DNA of 64,000 bases from Acidobacteriota bacterium. Lineage in GTDB: Bacteria > Acidobacteriota > Vicinamibacteria > Vicinamibacterales > UBA2999. Position 1 is the first letter of the stretch. Every line of letters begins with the position of its first letter. Location: the NCBI GenBank assembly GCA_020851565.1, contig JADZCN010000146.1, positions 1 through 64,000 on the forward strand, read 5' to 3'. Under the pieces are notes generated by a model. The model made no database searches. It was not told the origin of the DNA and saw nothing but the letters and a program-made list of their open reading frames with translations. Made by a program: the position numbers and the translations under genes. Shown here piece by piece: positions 1 to 8,886 of this stretch.

Positions 1-897
1 AACCCCCGGCACATCGTGCTGCTCCGCAACAGCCGGCTGGCCCTCATCGAGTTCACGGCCACGACCTTCACCGAGCGGGAGTATTTGGAGAAGTTCCGGC
101 TGTTCGTCAAGGCCCTGGCCGTGCGGGACTACTCGAAAGCGGCGGACGTGAGCTTCATGCTCTGCGCCGTGCTGCCCAACATCGACACCGAAGAGGTGAA
201 GGAGGAGCTGGTCCGGTCGCTTCGCGCCTGGGCCACCCGGACGCTCGTGAAGGAACTGCCCTACCGGGAGAAGTCCGTCGACAACGCCTTCGTGGAGGTG
301 CTGCGGGTGCTGGTCCGCTACCGGTGCACGATGCAGTGGGGCTGGCTGCGCATCCGGCGGGCGCTGATGACGCTGGACATGTCGCTCGATCGCCTGTACC
401 CGGACGCGAACTACACGCGCGTGTTGCAGCAGTACTTCGCGAAGGCGGAGTCGCGCGCGCTCGACGCGCTGCTCGGGCCGGAGCTCGTCCGCCGATCGCT
501 CGGGGGCTACCTGACCGCGCTGACGATCCAGGAGCGCGTCGACGAGTACACGATGTTCCAGGGCGCGCTCGTCCGTCGGCACGCGCAGGTGTTCAAGGGG
601 GCCACGAACAAGGCGGCTGCCGTGTTCGCGACCCTCGTCGGCGAGGCCGCCCTCCTGCTCGGAATCGCCGGCGCACTGGCCCTGGTCGTGTTCCTCGAGC
701 AGCGGTATCCCGAGACGGTCGGAACCGTGCTGGGCCCGCAGCTCGCCGGCGTCGCCGACGCCGTGCCGTACCTGGATGGGCCGGTGTGGGCCGTCGTCTT
801 CGTCGTGATCGCCTACGCGGCCTGGTCGCTGCTCGGGCTTCGCCGCCGCCTGCAGCAGAAGGACGTGCGCCCGCACGAGCGCGTCGCGGCGGTGTGA
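1..897 (+). CDS. UbiB/ABC1-like atypical kinase, C-terminal part (cut by window edge), probable pseudokinase
   Basis: The reading frame is open from base 1, so the gene begins upstream of the window; about 298 residues are visible. It aligns end to end with the C-terminal half of the complete ABC1/UbiB kinase at 7019-8836 (shared YRCTM and WATRT stretches), and both end in two hydrophobic membrane segments. ABC1 kinases are atypical ATP-binding proteins linked to quinone and lipid metabolism. Here the metal-binding DFG of the paralogue (LIDFGTTNFTE) reads LIEFTATTFTE, and the HPGN catalytic-loop motif reads NPRH. Loss of both motifs suggests a catalytically dead copy or a changed mechanism. 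The N-terminal half, with the lysine and KxGQ motifs, lies outside the window, so this cannot be settled here. Confidence 0.85.
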   Translation, partial: NPRHIVLLRNSRLALIEFTATTFTEREYLEKFRLFVKALAVRDYSKAADVSFMLCAVLPNIDTEEVKEELVRSLRAWATRTLVKELPYREKSVDNAFVEVLRVLVRYRCTMQWGWLRIRRALMTLDMSLDRLYPDANYTRVLQQYFAKAESRALDALLGPELVRRSLGGYLTALTIQERVDEYTMFQGALVRRHAQVFKGATNKAAAVFATLVGEAALLLGIAGALALVVFLEQRYPETVGTVLGPQLAGVADAVPYLDGPVWAVVFVVIAYAAWSLLGLRRRLQQKDVRPHERVAAV

Positions 898-913
898 GAC
901 CGCCGGGCCGGGC

Positions 914-938
914 CCGGCGCCTGCCCGTCAGGCGCCGG
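914..938. terminator. GC-rich hairpin between convergent genes
   Basis: Perfect 10-bp inverted repeat (CCGGCGCCTG / CAGGCGCCGG) with a 5-base loop. It lies between the end of the UbiB-like gene and the end of the RND pump gene and contains the pump's stop codon. A second perfect 8-bp stem (901-919) overlaps its left arm, so the two structures are mutually exclusive. There is no U-tract, so an intrinsic terminator is inferred from position and symmetry only. Confidence 0.45.
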
Positions 939-3900
939 TGGCCGTCGGGTGGGCCCCTTCAGCCGCCAGCGGAGGATCCCACCGTACCAGCCGCAGGTCG
1001 AGCACGAAGATCGCGTAGAGCACGGGCACCAGGATGAGCGTCACCAGCGTCGCCATGGTCAGGCCGCCAATCTGGGTGTAGCACAGGCCCTCCCACAGCG
1101 GCCCGCCGTGCAGCGCCAGGGGAATCAGCCCGAAGACGGTCGCACCCACCGTCACCACCACCGGCCGGAGCCTCGCCAACCCTGCGTCGAGCAGCGCCTC
1201 GCGAAGCGGCTCCCCCTTCTGATGGGCCTCCTCGATGTAGTCGAACAGCACGATCACATGGCTGACGATGACGCCGACGAGGCTGGCGACCCCGAGGAAG
1301 GCCATGAACCCGAAGGGCGCGCCCATCACGACGAGGCTGACCAGCGCTCCCATGACGCCGAAGGGGATGGCCGAGAACACGATCCACGGCTTCACGGCGT
1401 TCCGGAACTGGAACACCAGCGCCAGGTAGATGGAGACCACCGAGATGAGCATCACGAGGGCCAGTTCGCCAAATCCCTTCTGCTGCTCCTCCTGTTCGCC
1501 GCCGATCTCGAGCCGGTACCCTGGTGGAACGCGGCGGGCGAGCTCGTCGAGGGCCGGCCGCGCGGTGCCGAGCACTTCCGAGGGCAGCGCGCCCGGCACG
1601 GGGAACGCGGCCACGGTCAGCGTGCGGAACTGGTTGCGCCGGCGGATCTTCTCGGTCGACATGCCGTACTCGATGCGCGACACCTGTCCGATCGGCACGC
1701 GTGCCTCGCTTTGCAGCGAGTACACGTAGAGGTTCTGGATGTCGGGCAGGCCGGCGCGCTCCTCCGCACGCAGCCGCGCCAGGACCGGGATGCGTTGATC
1801 CCCGTCGCGGAGGACGGTGACGGGAAACCCGTTCATCGCGGTCGCCGACGAGAGGGCCACCTCGCGGTTCGAGACGCCGGCGATATTGGCGCGGTCCGGA
1901 TCCACGGTCAGCCGCACCTTGAAGCTGTCGGCGCCCCAGTCGTCCCGCACGCGATCGGCCTGCGGCACGGCGCGCAGGATGGCTGCCGCCTGCTCGCCCA
2001 GATCGCGGAGGACGTCGATGTTCTCGCCCGTCAGGCGCACCTGGACGGGTATGCCCACGGGCTTGCCCGTTTCGAGCTGTCGGACGTCGATCCGGGCGCC
2101 CGCGATCGTCGCCGAGAGCCGCTGCTGCAGCAGCGGGACCAGTGCGGCGGTGTCGTGCTTGTCTACCACGTTGATGACGAGTTGGGCGTAGTTGGGCTGG
2201 ACGAGCTCGGGTGACACCGAGAACCAGAAGCGCGGGCCGCCGCCGCCCACGAACGACGTGATCGATCGCAGGACGGGCGCGGTGGCGGGGTCGCGGCCGT
2301 GCGCCCGCGCGTACTCATCGGTCACGTCACGCACCACCGCCTCGGCGCGCTGCGCGATCTCGTCACTCGACGAGACCGTCGCGTCCTCCGGCAGCCAGAC
2401 GTCGACGTAGGAGAGATAGGACAGGTCCTTCGGGAAGAACTGCGCCTTCAGGTCCCGCACGCCGAATGCGCCCACCGCCAGCAGCACGGTGGCAGCGCCC
2501 AGGGTGGCCCAGCGTCGCTCGATGAGGGCGCCGGCCACCCGGTAGTACATCCCGGCCGCTCCCCTCGTCCGGTCCACGGCCGCGGCGGGACGGGACGACG
2601 GCCTCAGCAGGTAGTACCCGAGCAGCGGGATGAAGGTCATCGAGGTGATGCGCGACGCGACCAGGGCGCTCGCCAGCACGACGGGCAGGCTGTAGATGAA
2701 ATCGCCCGTGCCGCCCGACAGCATCAGGAAGGGGAGATAGGCCACGATGTTGGTGATGGTGGCGAAGAGGATGGCCGTGGCCAGGCGGGTCGGGCCGATC
2801 CACGCGGCGAACTTCGGCAGCTGGCCGGTCTCGAGCGAGCGCTTGATCGCGTCGCCGGCCACGACCGGATCGTCCACCAGCAGGCCCAGGGCGATGATGA
2901 GCGAGGCGATCGACACCTGCTGCAGATCGATACCGAGGGCATACATGAACACGAACGTCATGGCGAGCGTGATGGGGATGGCCAGGGCGAGCACCAGGGC
3001 GGAGCGCCACTCCCAGAACCCCACGAGCGCGACGATGACGACCAGCGCAATGGCCTCGTAGAGGCTGCGCATGAACAAGTCGACGTTCTCGCGCACCTGC
3101 AGGGGTTGATCGGACGGCCGGGCGAGCTGGAGATCCGACGGGATGGCCACGCCAAGGGCAGCGAGGGCCTCGTCCACGGCCGCGCCGAACTCGGCGATCT
3201 GCTGGTCTGGCCGCATCTGCACGGAGAGGGTGATGGAGCGGGCGCGTCGCCACGACCCGTCGGCCTGCTGCGCCAGGTAGTAGTTGAGCAGCCGTGGCGG
3301 TGTCTGGTACCCGCGGACGACGTCGACGCTGTCGCGCAGGTAGACGGGTCGCCCCTGAGTCGACCGGCCGACGATGACGTCGCCGATCTCGCGCTCGGAT
3401 GTGAACTCGCCGGACGGGTCGATGAGCAGGCTCCGGCCCTCGACTTCGATCAACCCGGCCGGCACGGTGGCGTTGCGCCCGGCGAGCACCTGCAGCAGGC
3501 TCGCGGGCTGCAGCCCCAGGGCCGCCAGGCGCGACTGCGAGTACTCGAGGTAGACCTGCTCGGGCAGGATGCCGGCCCGCGTGACCTTGGCCACCTGCGG
3601 CACGTTCTGCAGCGACCGCTTGATGATCTCGGTGAACCGGTCGAGGTCGCGATAGCTGTACTTGTCCCCGGCCACGGCGGCCAGGCGCGCGTGGGTATCG
3701 TCGGGATCGCGGACGAGGGCGAGGGGCCAGACATCGGGATGGGCCTGCGAGGCGACGAGGCGCTCGCGCACCAGGGTCATGACCTTCGACAGGATCACCT
3801 GGTCGTCGAGCGGCGTCTCGAAGTCGAGGCCGACGAAGCCGGGTCCGTCCAACCGGCGGAAGTCGCGACCGAGGCCCACGCCCTGCGCTGCCGTGGCCAT

Positions 3901-4533
3901 CAGGTCCCGCTGGCGCGCGGGACTGGCCGCGTCGATCGATCGCGGAAACGCCGCGACGACGGACACGCGGGAGCCCGCGGCCGCCGCTCCCCTCGCGCCC
4001 ACGATGGCCTCGCGGATGGAGCGCGTCCGTACGGCGAGATCGACGTCGTCCACCCGCGGGCTGGACACCGTGAGGAGCAGGGCGGAGGTGTCGCCGAAGT
4101 CCTTCATGAACTCGATGGGCCCGGCGCCTTCGGGCAGATCGCGGATCGTGCTCAGCCGCTGCGCGATGTCGTCGAAGTCCTTCGCGGGATCCTCGGTGTC
4201 CTCGTCGATCTTGAACAGGACGATGGCGACACTGCCCCGCGTGGTGGACTCGATGCGCACGACGCGCGGGTTCTCGGCGATGCGTTCCTCGATCCGGCGC
4301 GTGATGAGCTGCTCGACCCGGTCGGCCGGCATGCCCGGCCAGGGGCAGACCGCGGCGGCGTAGACGATGGGGAACCGCGGGTCCTTGAGCTTCGGCATGC
4401 GCGAGTAGGCGAAGAGACCGGCCACGCAGGTGGTGACGAGCAGGACCCACGCGATGTGCGGGTTGTCCACGAAGAATCGCGCCGTGTTGTGCGTGTCGCG
4501 GATGATTTCGTCGTCGGAACGGCCGTGGGTCAT
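928..4533 (-). CDS. RND-family efflux pump, inner-membrane transporter (AcrB/HAE1 type)
   Basis: A 1201-residue inner-membrane proton/substrate antiporter. It has an N-terminal membrane helix, two large periplasmic loops, and two groups of membrane helices, including the proton-relay motif GLLVDDPVVAGD with adjacent aspartates in the TM4 position. It is about 150 residues longer than AcrB, with the extra length spread over the periplasmic loops. It is the last gene of a minus-strand set: the adaptor (4546-5667) ends 12 bases upstream and the outer-membrane factor precedes that, so all three parts of a tripartite exporter are present. The sequence context does not tell the substrate (metal, drug or lipid). 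ATG start. A hairpin overlaps the stop. Confidence 0.95.
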   Translation of the reverse strand: MTHGRSDDEIIRDTHNTARFFVDNPHIAWVLLVTTCVAGLFAYSRMPKLKDPRFPIVYAAAVCPWPGMPADRVEQLITRRIEERIAENPRVVRIESTTRGSVAIVLFKIDEDTEDPAKDFDDIAQRLSTIRDLPEGAGPIEFMKDFGDTSALLLTVSSPRVDDVDLAVRTRSIREAIVGARGAAAAGSRVSVVAAFPRSIDAASPARQRDLMATAAQGVGLGRDFRRLDGPGFVGLDFETPLDDQVILSKVMTLVRERLVASQAHPDVWPLALVRDPDDTHARLAAVAGDKYSYRDLDRFTEIIKRSLQNVPQVAKVTRAGILPEQVYLEYSQSRLAALGLQPASLLQVLAGRNATVPAGLIEVEGRSLLIDPSGEFTSEREIGDVIVGRSTQGRPVYLRDSVDVVRGYQTPPRLLNYYLAQQADGSWRRARSITLSVQMRPDQQIAEFGAAVDEALAALGVAIPSDLQLARPSDQPLQVRENVDLFMRSLYEAIALVVIVALVGFWEWRSALVLALAIPITLAMTFVFMYALGIDLQQVSIASLIIALGLLVDDPVVAGDAIKRSLETGQLPKFAAWIGPTRLATAILFATITNIVAYLPFLMLSGGTGDFIYSLPVVLASALVASRITSMTFIPLLGYYLLRPSSRPAAAVDRTRGAAGMYYRVAGALIERRWATLGAATVLLAVGAFGVRDLKAQFFPKDLSYLSYVDVWLPEDATVSSSDEIAQRAEAVVRDVTDEYARAHGRDPATAPVLRSITSFVGGGGPRFWFSVSPELVQPNYAQLVINVVDKHDTAALVPLLQQRLSATIAGARIDVRQLETGKPVGIPVQVRLTGENIDVLRDLGEQAAAILRAVPQADRVRDDWGADSFKVRLTVDPDRANIAGVSNREVALSSATAMNGFPVTVLRDGDQRIPVLARLRAEERAGLPDIQNLYVYSLQSEARVPIGQVSRIEYGMSTEKIRRRNQFRTLTVAAFPVPGALPSEVLGTARPALDELARRVPPGYRLEIGGEQEEQQKGFGELALVMLISVVSIYLALVFQFRNAVKPWIVFSAIPFGVMGALVSLVVMGAPFGFMAFLGVASLVGVIVSHVIVLFDYIEEAHQKGEPLREALLDAGLARLRPVVVTVGATVFGLIPLALHGGPLWEGLCYTQIGGLTMATLVTLILVPVLYAIFVLDLRLVRWDPPLAAEGAHPTATGA

Positions 4534-4545
4534 GAACGCAGCTCC

Positions 4546-5667
4546 TCAGCGGGTCGGGTTCACGCGCTCGCCGTCGGCGAGAATCGTGGCGCCGCGCACG
4601 ATGACGCGCTCGCCGTCGCTGAGCCCCTCGACGACGGCAATGCGGTTCCCGACGAGATCGCCCAGTCGCACCCGCCGAAGGCGGGCCGTGGGCCCCTCCG
4701 GCGCGTCCTCCAGGACGAAGACCGCGTAGTCGCCGGTGCCGCCGCCCGGCGCGCGGACGATGGCCGACAGGGGGATGGCCAGTGTGTCGGGGGCGGAGGC
4801 GCCGCCTGCGTCGGCGACGGCGACCGTCGCGACCATGCCGGGACGCAGCGCCCCGCCGGGGTTGGGGACGCTCAGCTCTACCTCGAACAACCGGCTCCGT
4901 GGATCGGCCGTGGGGGAGACCTTCGTGATGCGGCCCTCGAACCGGCCATCCGGCACCGCCTCGGATCGCACGCGCTCGCGCGAGCCGATCGCGAAGCGCT
5001 CGACCATGGTGTCGGGGACGCCGATGACCACCTTCACGGTGCTCGTGTCGGCCACGACGAAGCCCGGCGTGCCCGGCCCGACGAGGGAGCCCTGCTCGAT
5101 GACGCGCCTGAGGACGACGCCGCCGATGGGCGACCGGAGGTCGGCGTCGGCGCGGGCGAGTTCCGCCTCGCGGATGAGCGCCCGGGCGCCGCTGATGCGG
5201 GCATCGATCGACTCCACGGCGGCCCTGGCCTGTTCGAGGTCGGGCTTCGTCAGGCTGCGCGAGGCGTAGAGCGCCTCGGCCCGGGCGAGTGCCTGCGCCG
5301 CTGCCCCGCGCGCCGCCTCGGCTTCGGCCAGCCCCGCCTGTCCCTGCGCGACCTTCGCGTCGAAGTCGTCGGCTCGCAGCGATGCCAGGACCAGGCCCGG
5401 CGTCACCGGATCCCCGTCCTGAATGCTTCGCCCGGCGACCTGGGCGAGCGCGGTCACGTAGCCGCCGACCCGGAAGGCGAGATCGATCCGGTTCACGGGC
5501 TCGACCACGGCGGAGTAGTTGAGGACGCGCCCTGTCGGCTCGCGACCCACGGCTTCGGCGAGCACCGGTGTCAGGGGTTTTTCGTACGGGTCGGTGCCAT
5601 GGCACGCCGACGCGGCGAGGAGGCAGGTGGTCGTGACGAACGCCGCGCGTGTGTAGGTGGGTCTCAC
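4546..5667 (-). CDS. RND efflux periplasmic adaptor (membrane fusion protein) lipoprotein
   Basis: A 373-residue HlyD/AcrA-type adaptor that bridges the inner-membrane pump and the outer-membrane channel. The N-terminus is a lipoprotein signal with lipobox LAASAC (Cys22). A lipoyl-like beta region (RVGGYVTALAQVAGRSIQDG), an alpha-helical hairpin rich in Ala/Glu/Arg, and beta-barrel and membrane-proximal domains follow in the usual order. The start is GTG at 5667 and overlaps the stop of the upstream outer-membrane factor by 4 bases (GTGA), implying translational coupling. The downstream RND pump starts 12 bases after its stop. Confidence 0.94.
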   Translation of the reverse strand: MRPTYTRAAFVTTTCLLAASACHGTDPYEKPLTPVLAEAVGREPTGRVLNYSAVVEPVNRIDLAFRVGGYVTALAQVAGRSIQDGDPVTPGLVLASLRADDFDAKVAQGQAGLAEAEAARGAAAQALARAEALYASRSLTKPDLEQARAAVESIDARISGARALIREAELARADADLRSPIGGVVLRRVIEQGSLVGPGTPGFVVADTSTVKVVIGVPDTMVERFAIGSRERVRSEAVPDGRFEGRITKVSPTADPRSRLFEVELSVPNPGGALRPGMVATVAVADAGGASAPDTLAIPLSAIVRAPGGGTGDYAVFVLEDAPEGPTARLRRVRLGDLVGNRIAVVEGLSDGERVIVRGATILADGERVNPTR

Positions 5668-7022
5668 TGGTCTGCCCTCGCCCGCTCGAGCTCCGCCCGA
5701 GCCGTCCAGTAACCCGCCAGAGCCTGCTGGCAGGCCAAGTCCGATTGTGCGAGGCGTGATTGTGCCTCGACGAGGTCGCGCTCCAGGGCGGCCTCCCTGC
5801 TGAGTCGCTCGGTGGCCACGCGCAGGCGCTCGCGCGCGACATCACGCGCCGCTTCACAGACCGGAATGCGGTCGAACGCCTCCTGCACCGCGCGGAACCG
5901 GGCGCGCACGTCGACGCGGACGAGCGCCTCGGCCTCGCGGGCCGCCAGGCCCGACTGTTCGACCGCGAGCCGCCTGCCTTCGCGCTCGGCCCGCCGTCGC
6001 CCCCAGTCCCATGGCTCCCACGTGGCCTGCACGCCGACGAGCGCCCCGTGGTTCGGGAGTATCTCGAAACCGTAGAAGCCAAGGTAGTTGAAGGCCAGGC
6101 TCACGTCGGGCATCCCCGGCGTCTCCGTCGCCTTCAAGGCGAAGCCCGCCTGCTCGGACTGCAGGCGGCGCAGCCGGACCTCGGGGCGACTCGCCAGGGC
6201 CCGCGCCTCCGCGGCCTGCAGGTCGTCCCCGTCCACGGGCGTGGGGCGCAGGGGCTCTACCGTGAACGCTTCATCGAGATCGCGGCCGCGCAGGGCGTTG
6301 AGCTGCTCGCGGTAGCCCTGGGCGGTACGGCGAATCGACTGCAGCTCGTGCTCCTGCTGCATGAGCCCGGCACGCACCTCCAGGGCTTCAGCCGACAGCA
6401 CGGCGCGCTCGGCGGCGTACTGGTCCACGACGCGCGCCAGCTCGCGATAGAGGCGCACGGATTCTTCGCGCGCACGGAGTCCGGCCTCTGCCTGGACGAT
6501 GCCGTAGTAGAGCTTCTTGGCGTTGGCACTCACCTCGCTCTCGCGTGCGCGCACCTGCTCGGCGGCCATATCACGACCGATCGCCAGGGCCTGCTCGCCG
6601 AACGAAATGCGGCGCAGCTGCGTGAGGGGCTGGACCACGCTGGCGACGACCACCGACGTGAGGCGCGGATTGGTGTCGATGGTCGTGTTGGCCGGAGGCA
6701 CGGGCCCGATCCCGGGAAACGTTCCGAAGACGCCCGTGGCGAAGCGGAAGCTCAGCGGCGCGATGAGCGTTCCTCCCCTGACGGTGACGTCGAAGAGCGG
6801 CATCCGCTTCGTTCGGAACGCGGCCAGCTCCTCGCTGGCCCTGTTGACGCCGAGGCGTTCGGCCTGGAGCGGCCGGTTCTGCTGGAGGGCTTCGGCGACG
6901 GCGGTCTCGAGCGGCAGGGGCGGGGCGGGCGCGGGCTGGGCCCCGGTCGTGGACGCGACAGCCAGGACCGCGAGGACCGGGCCGAGCCCGCGTGCCAGTG
7001 TGCAGGCCCCGCGGGCGATCAC
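5664..7022 (-). CDS. TolC-family outer-membrane efflux protein
   Basis: Outer-membrane factor of the tripartite pump, about 452 residues. I place the start at GTG 7022: it overlaps the TGA of the upstream kinase gene by 4 bases (GTGA) and puts a normal signal peptide (hydrophobic stretch ending in ASTTGAQ) at the N-terminus. The longer frame, up to 7103, would add a signal-disrupting leader inside the kinase gene. The body shows the two-fold repeated long helices of TolC proteins (LPLETAVAEALQQNRPLQAE near the N-terminus). It is followed by the adaptor with another 4-base overlap. Confidence 0.93.
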   Translation of the reverse strand: MIARGACTLARGLGPVLAVLAVASTTGAQPAPAPPLPLETAVAEALQQNRPLQAERLGVNRASEELAAFRTKRMPLFDVTVRGGTLIAPLSFRFATGVFGTFPGIGPVPPANTTIDTNPRLTSVVVASVVQPLTQLRRISFGEQALAIGRDMAAEQVRARESEVSANAKKLYYGIVQAEAGLRAREESVRLYRELARVVDQYAAERAVLSAEALEVRAGLMQQEHELQSIRRTAQGYREQLNALRGRDLDEAFTVEPLRPTPVDGDDLQAAEARALASRPEVRLRRLQSEQAGFALKATETPGMPDVSLAFNYLGFYGFEILPNHGALVGVQATWEPWDWGRRRAEREGRRLAVEQSGLAAREAEALVRVDVRARFRAVQEAFDRIPVCEAARDVARERLRVATERLSREAALERDLVEAQSRLAQSDLACQQALAGYWTARAELERARADQ

Positions 7023-8836
7023 GACGCCACCACCTGGCGATGGAGGTAAACGCGCCCGTCGCCCAGGGCCTTTCGGACCCGTGTCAGGGCGAACCAGATC
7101 CACGCGTCGATCAGCAGGATGAATACGATCGCTCGGCCGTCAGCCGTCACGGCAGCCCCGCCCGCGCTCTCCAGCCCCTGACCGATCCACTGGCTGACGG
7201 TCGTCGTCCACCAGGCCGAGGCGGCGACCGCGATCACCACCGCGGCCTGGGCGAGCACGACGAGGCGGCCGAGACCGACCAGGCCGGACACGGTGGCACT
7301 GGCGCGGTCGGCGAAACCACGGAACGCACGGGCATGCCGGCGGATGAGCGCCGCCTGGCTCTGGACGTAGTCCTGGATGCGGGCTGGCCGGTTCAGCATG
7401 TTCCCTACGGCCATCAGCGTGCGACGCGTGCCCCATGCCGTGAACACACGCTCCAGCCGTCGACGCTCGAAGAGCGCGAACGACTCGGCGGTGATCTTCC
7501 GGTAATCGATACCGGGCGCCAGCTCGATGAGCGACGCATCGAGTGTCGAGCTCGCCCGGTGGAGCCTCAACCAGGCCCACTCCATCGTGCAGCGATAGCC
7601 AAGCAGCACTAGCATCACCTCGTTGGTCAGGTTGCCCATCGACTTGTCGTGGTACGGCAGCGCTTTCACCCATGTGCGCGTGGCCCACGCGTGCAGGACC
7701 TGGACCAGCCTGGCGTGCACCGGCGCCAGGTCGATGGCGGGCAGGCGGCCACAGAGCATCAGGCACATGTCCGCGCTCCTGGCGAACTCGCCTGTCGCCA
7801 GTGTCCGCATGAGCGTTCGAAACTTCCAGAGATAGTCGGCTTCGGTGAAATTGGTGGTGCCGAAATCGATGAGGGCCACGCGGCTGCCGCGCAGCAACCC
7901 GATGTTGCCCGGGTGGAGGTCGCCGTGGAACAGGTTGTCCTCGAGCATCTGGCGCTGGAAGGATCGGACGAGGAGGCGCGCCACCCGGCGGGGCTCGACC
8001 TGGTTCTCCTCGCGCCAGTGCCTGAGGCGATCGGGGTCCTCCCGTGCCATCCGGAGATAGTCCACCATCAGCACCATGTGCACGTACTCGGAGACGAGCA
8101 CCCGCGACGTGCAGTAGCGCGTGAAGACCCGCGGCACGTAGATGCCGTGCGGCTTCAGCTTCCGGCGCATTCGCCGGGTGGAGCTGGCCTCGTAGCCGAA
8201 GTCGAGCTCCTCGCGCATGATCTGTCGAAGCTCGTGCAGGCCCTCCTGCCACTTCATGTGCGGGTAGATGCGCAGTGCGTTCACGATCCGGACCATCCAC
8301 TCGATGACCGCGAGATCGCGGGCGAACAGGTCGGCGGTGTACGGCTTCTGTACCTTGACCGCCACCCACACGCCCTCGTCCCGGAGGCGGGCGCGGTGGA
8401 CCTGGCCGATCGAGGCGGCCGCCACCGGAGCGGGCACCCACTCGTCGAAGTACTCGTGGAGCGGGCCGCCCAGATCCTCTTCGACGATGCGCTGGGCCGC
8501 GTCTTCGGGGAAGCCGAGCGCCTGGCTCTGGAGGAGCGAGAGCTCGCGGCAGAGCGCGGGCGGCAGCAGGTCGATCCGCAGCGCGATGACCTGGCCGGCC
8601 TTGATCCACAGCCCACCCAGGCCCTCGAGGACCTCGCGAACGCGCCGTGCCATCCGGTCGGGATCGCGGCGTCCCGGGCGGAGGGCCAGGGCCAGCAGCG
8701 AAAGCGCGAGGAGGAAGAACTGCGCGGCGACGTAGACGGTGCGGTAGCGTGAGGGCGGCCGGGCCTCACGCAGCGGCACGGGGGCGCGACGGTCGGCCGT
8801 CACCAGGGGCGTGGGAATCCAGGACGCCTTGAGCAT
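7019..8836 (-). CDS. ABC1/UbiB-family atypical kinase with C-terminal membrane helices
   Basis: A 605-residue ABC1 (UbiB/ADCK) family protein. It shows an N-terminal membrane helix, the family KxGQ signature (LWIKAGQVIALR), the Ala-rich nucleotide-loop equivalent (PVAAASIGQVHRARL), the catalytic HGDLHPGN and the metal-binding DFG (LIDFGTTNF), then two C-terminal hydrophobic segments. All key residues appear intact. Family members act in quinone or isoprenoid-lipid biology at membranes. It is the first gene of the efflux operon: its TGA overlaps the GTG of the outer-membrane factor. A degenerate paralogue lies at the far end of the same block (1-897). No Shine-Dalgarno is obvious before the ATG; a TATAGA box sits about 18 bases upstream. 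Confidence 0.93.
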   Translation of the reverse strand: MLKASWIPTPLVTADRRAPVPLREARPPSRYRTVYVAAQFFLLALSLLALALRPGRRDPDRMARRVREVLEGLGGLWIKAGQVIALRIDLLPPALCRELSLLQSQALGFPEDAAQRIVEEDLGGPLHEYFDEWVPAPVAAASIGQVHRARLRDEGVWVAVKVQKPYTADLFARDLAVIEWMVRIVNALRIYPHMKWQEGLHELRQIMREELDFGYEASSTRRMRRKLKPHGIYVPRVFTRYCTSRVLVSEYVHMVLMVDYLRMAREDPDRLRHWREENQVEPRRVARLLVRSFQRQMLEDNLFHGDLHPGNIGLLRGSRVALIDFGTTNFTEADYLWKFRTLMRTLATGEFARSADMCLMLCGRLPAIDLAPVHARLVQVLHAWATRTWVKALPYHDKSMGNLTNEVMLVLLGYRCTMEWAWLRLHRASSTLDASLIELAPGIDYRKITAESFALFERRRLERVFTAWGTRRTLMAVGNMLNRPARIQDYVQSQAALIRRHARAFRGFADRASATVSGLVGLGRLVVLAQAAVVIAVAASAWWTTTVSQWIGQGLESAGGAAVTADGRAIVFILLIDAWIWFALTRVRKALGDGRVYLHRQVVAS

Positions 8837-8886
8837 GCCGGGCGCGCGTCAGTCTATACCGTGCCGCCGGCCCGTGGCCACGGCGC

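Noticed and set aside
2299-5712. Very long plus-strand open frame opposite the RND pump and adaptor
   Set aside because: It is antisense to clearly recognised genes; composition (Asp/Gly/Arg/His-rich) is typical of the reverse strand of GC-rich codons, and there is no domain.
5664-7103. Upstream start (7103) for the outer-membrane factor
   Set aside because: It would place a Pro/Arg-rich leader before the signal peptide and overlap the kinase gene by about 85 bases; GTG 7022 gives a GTGA junction and a proper signal peptide.
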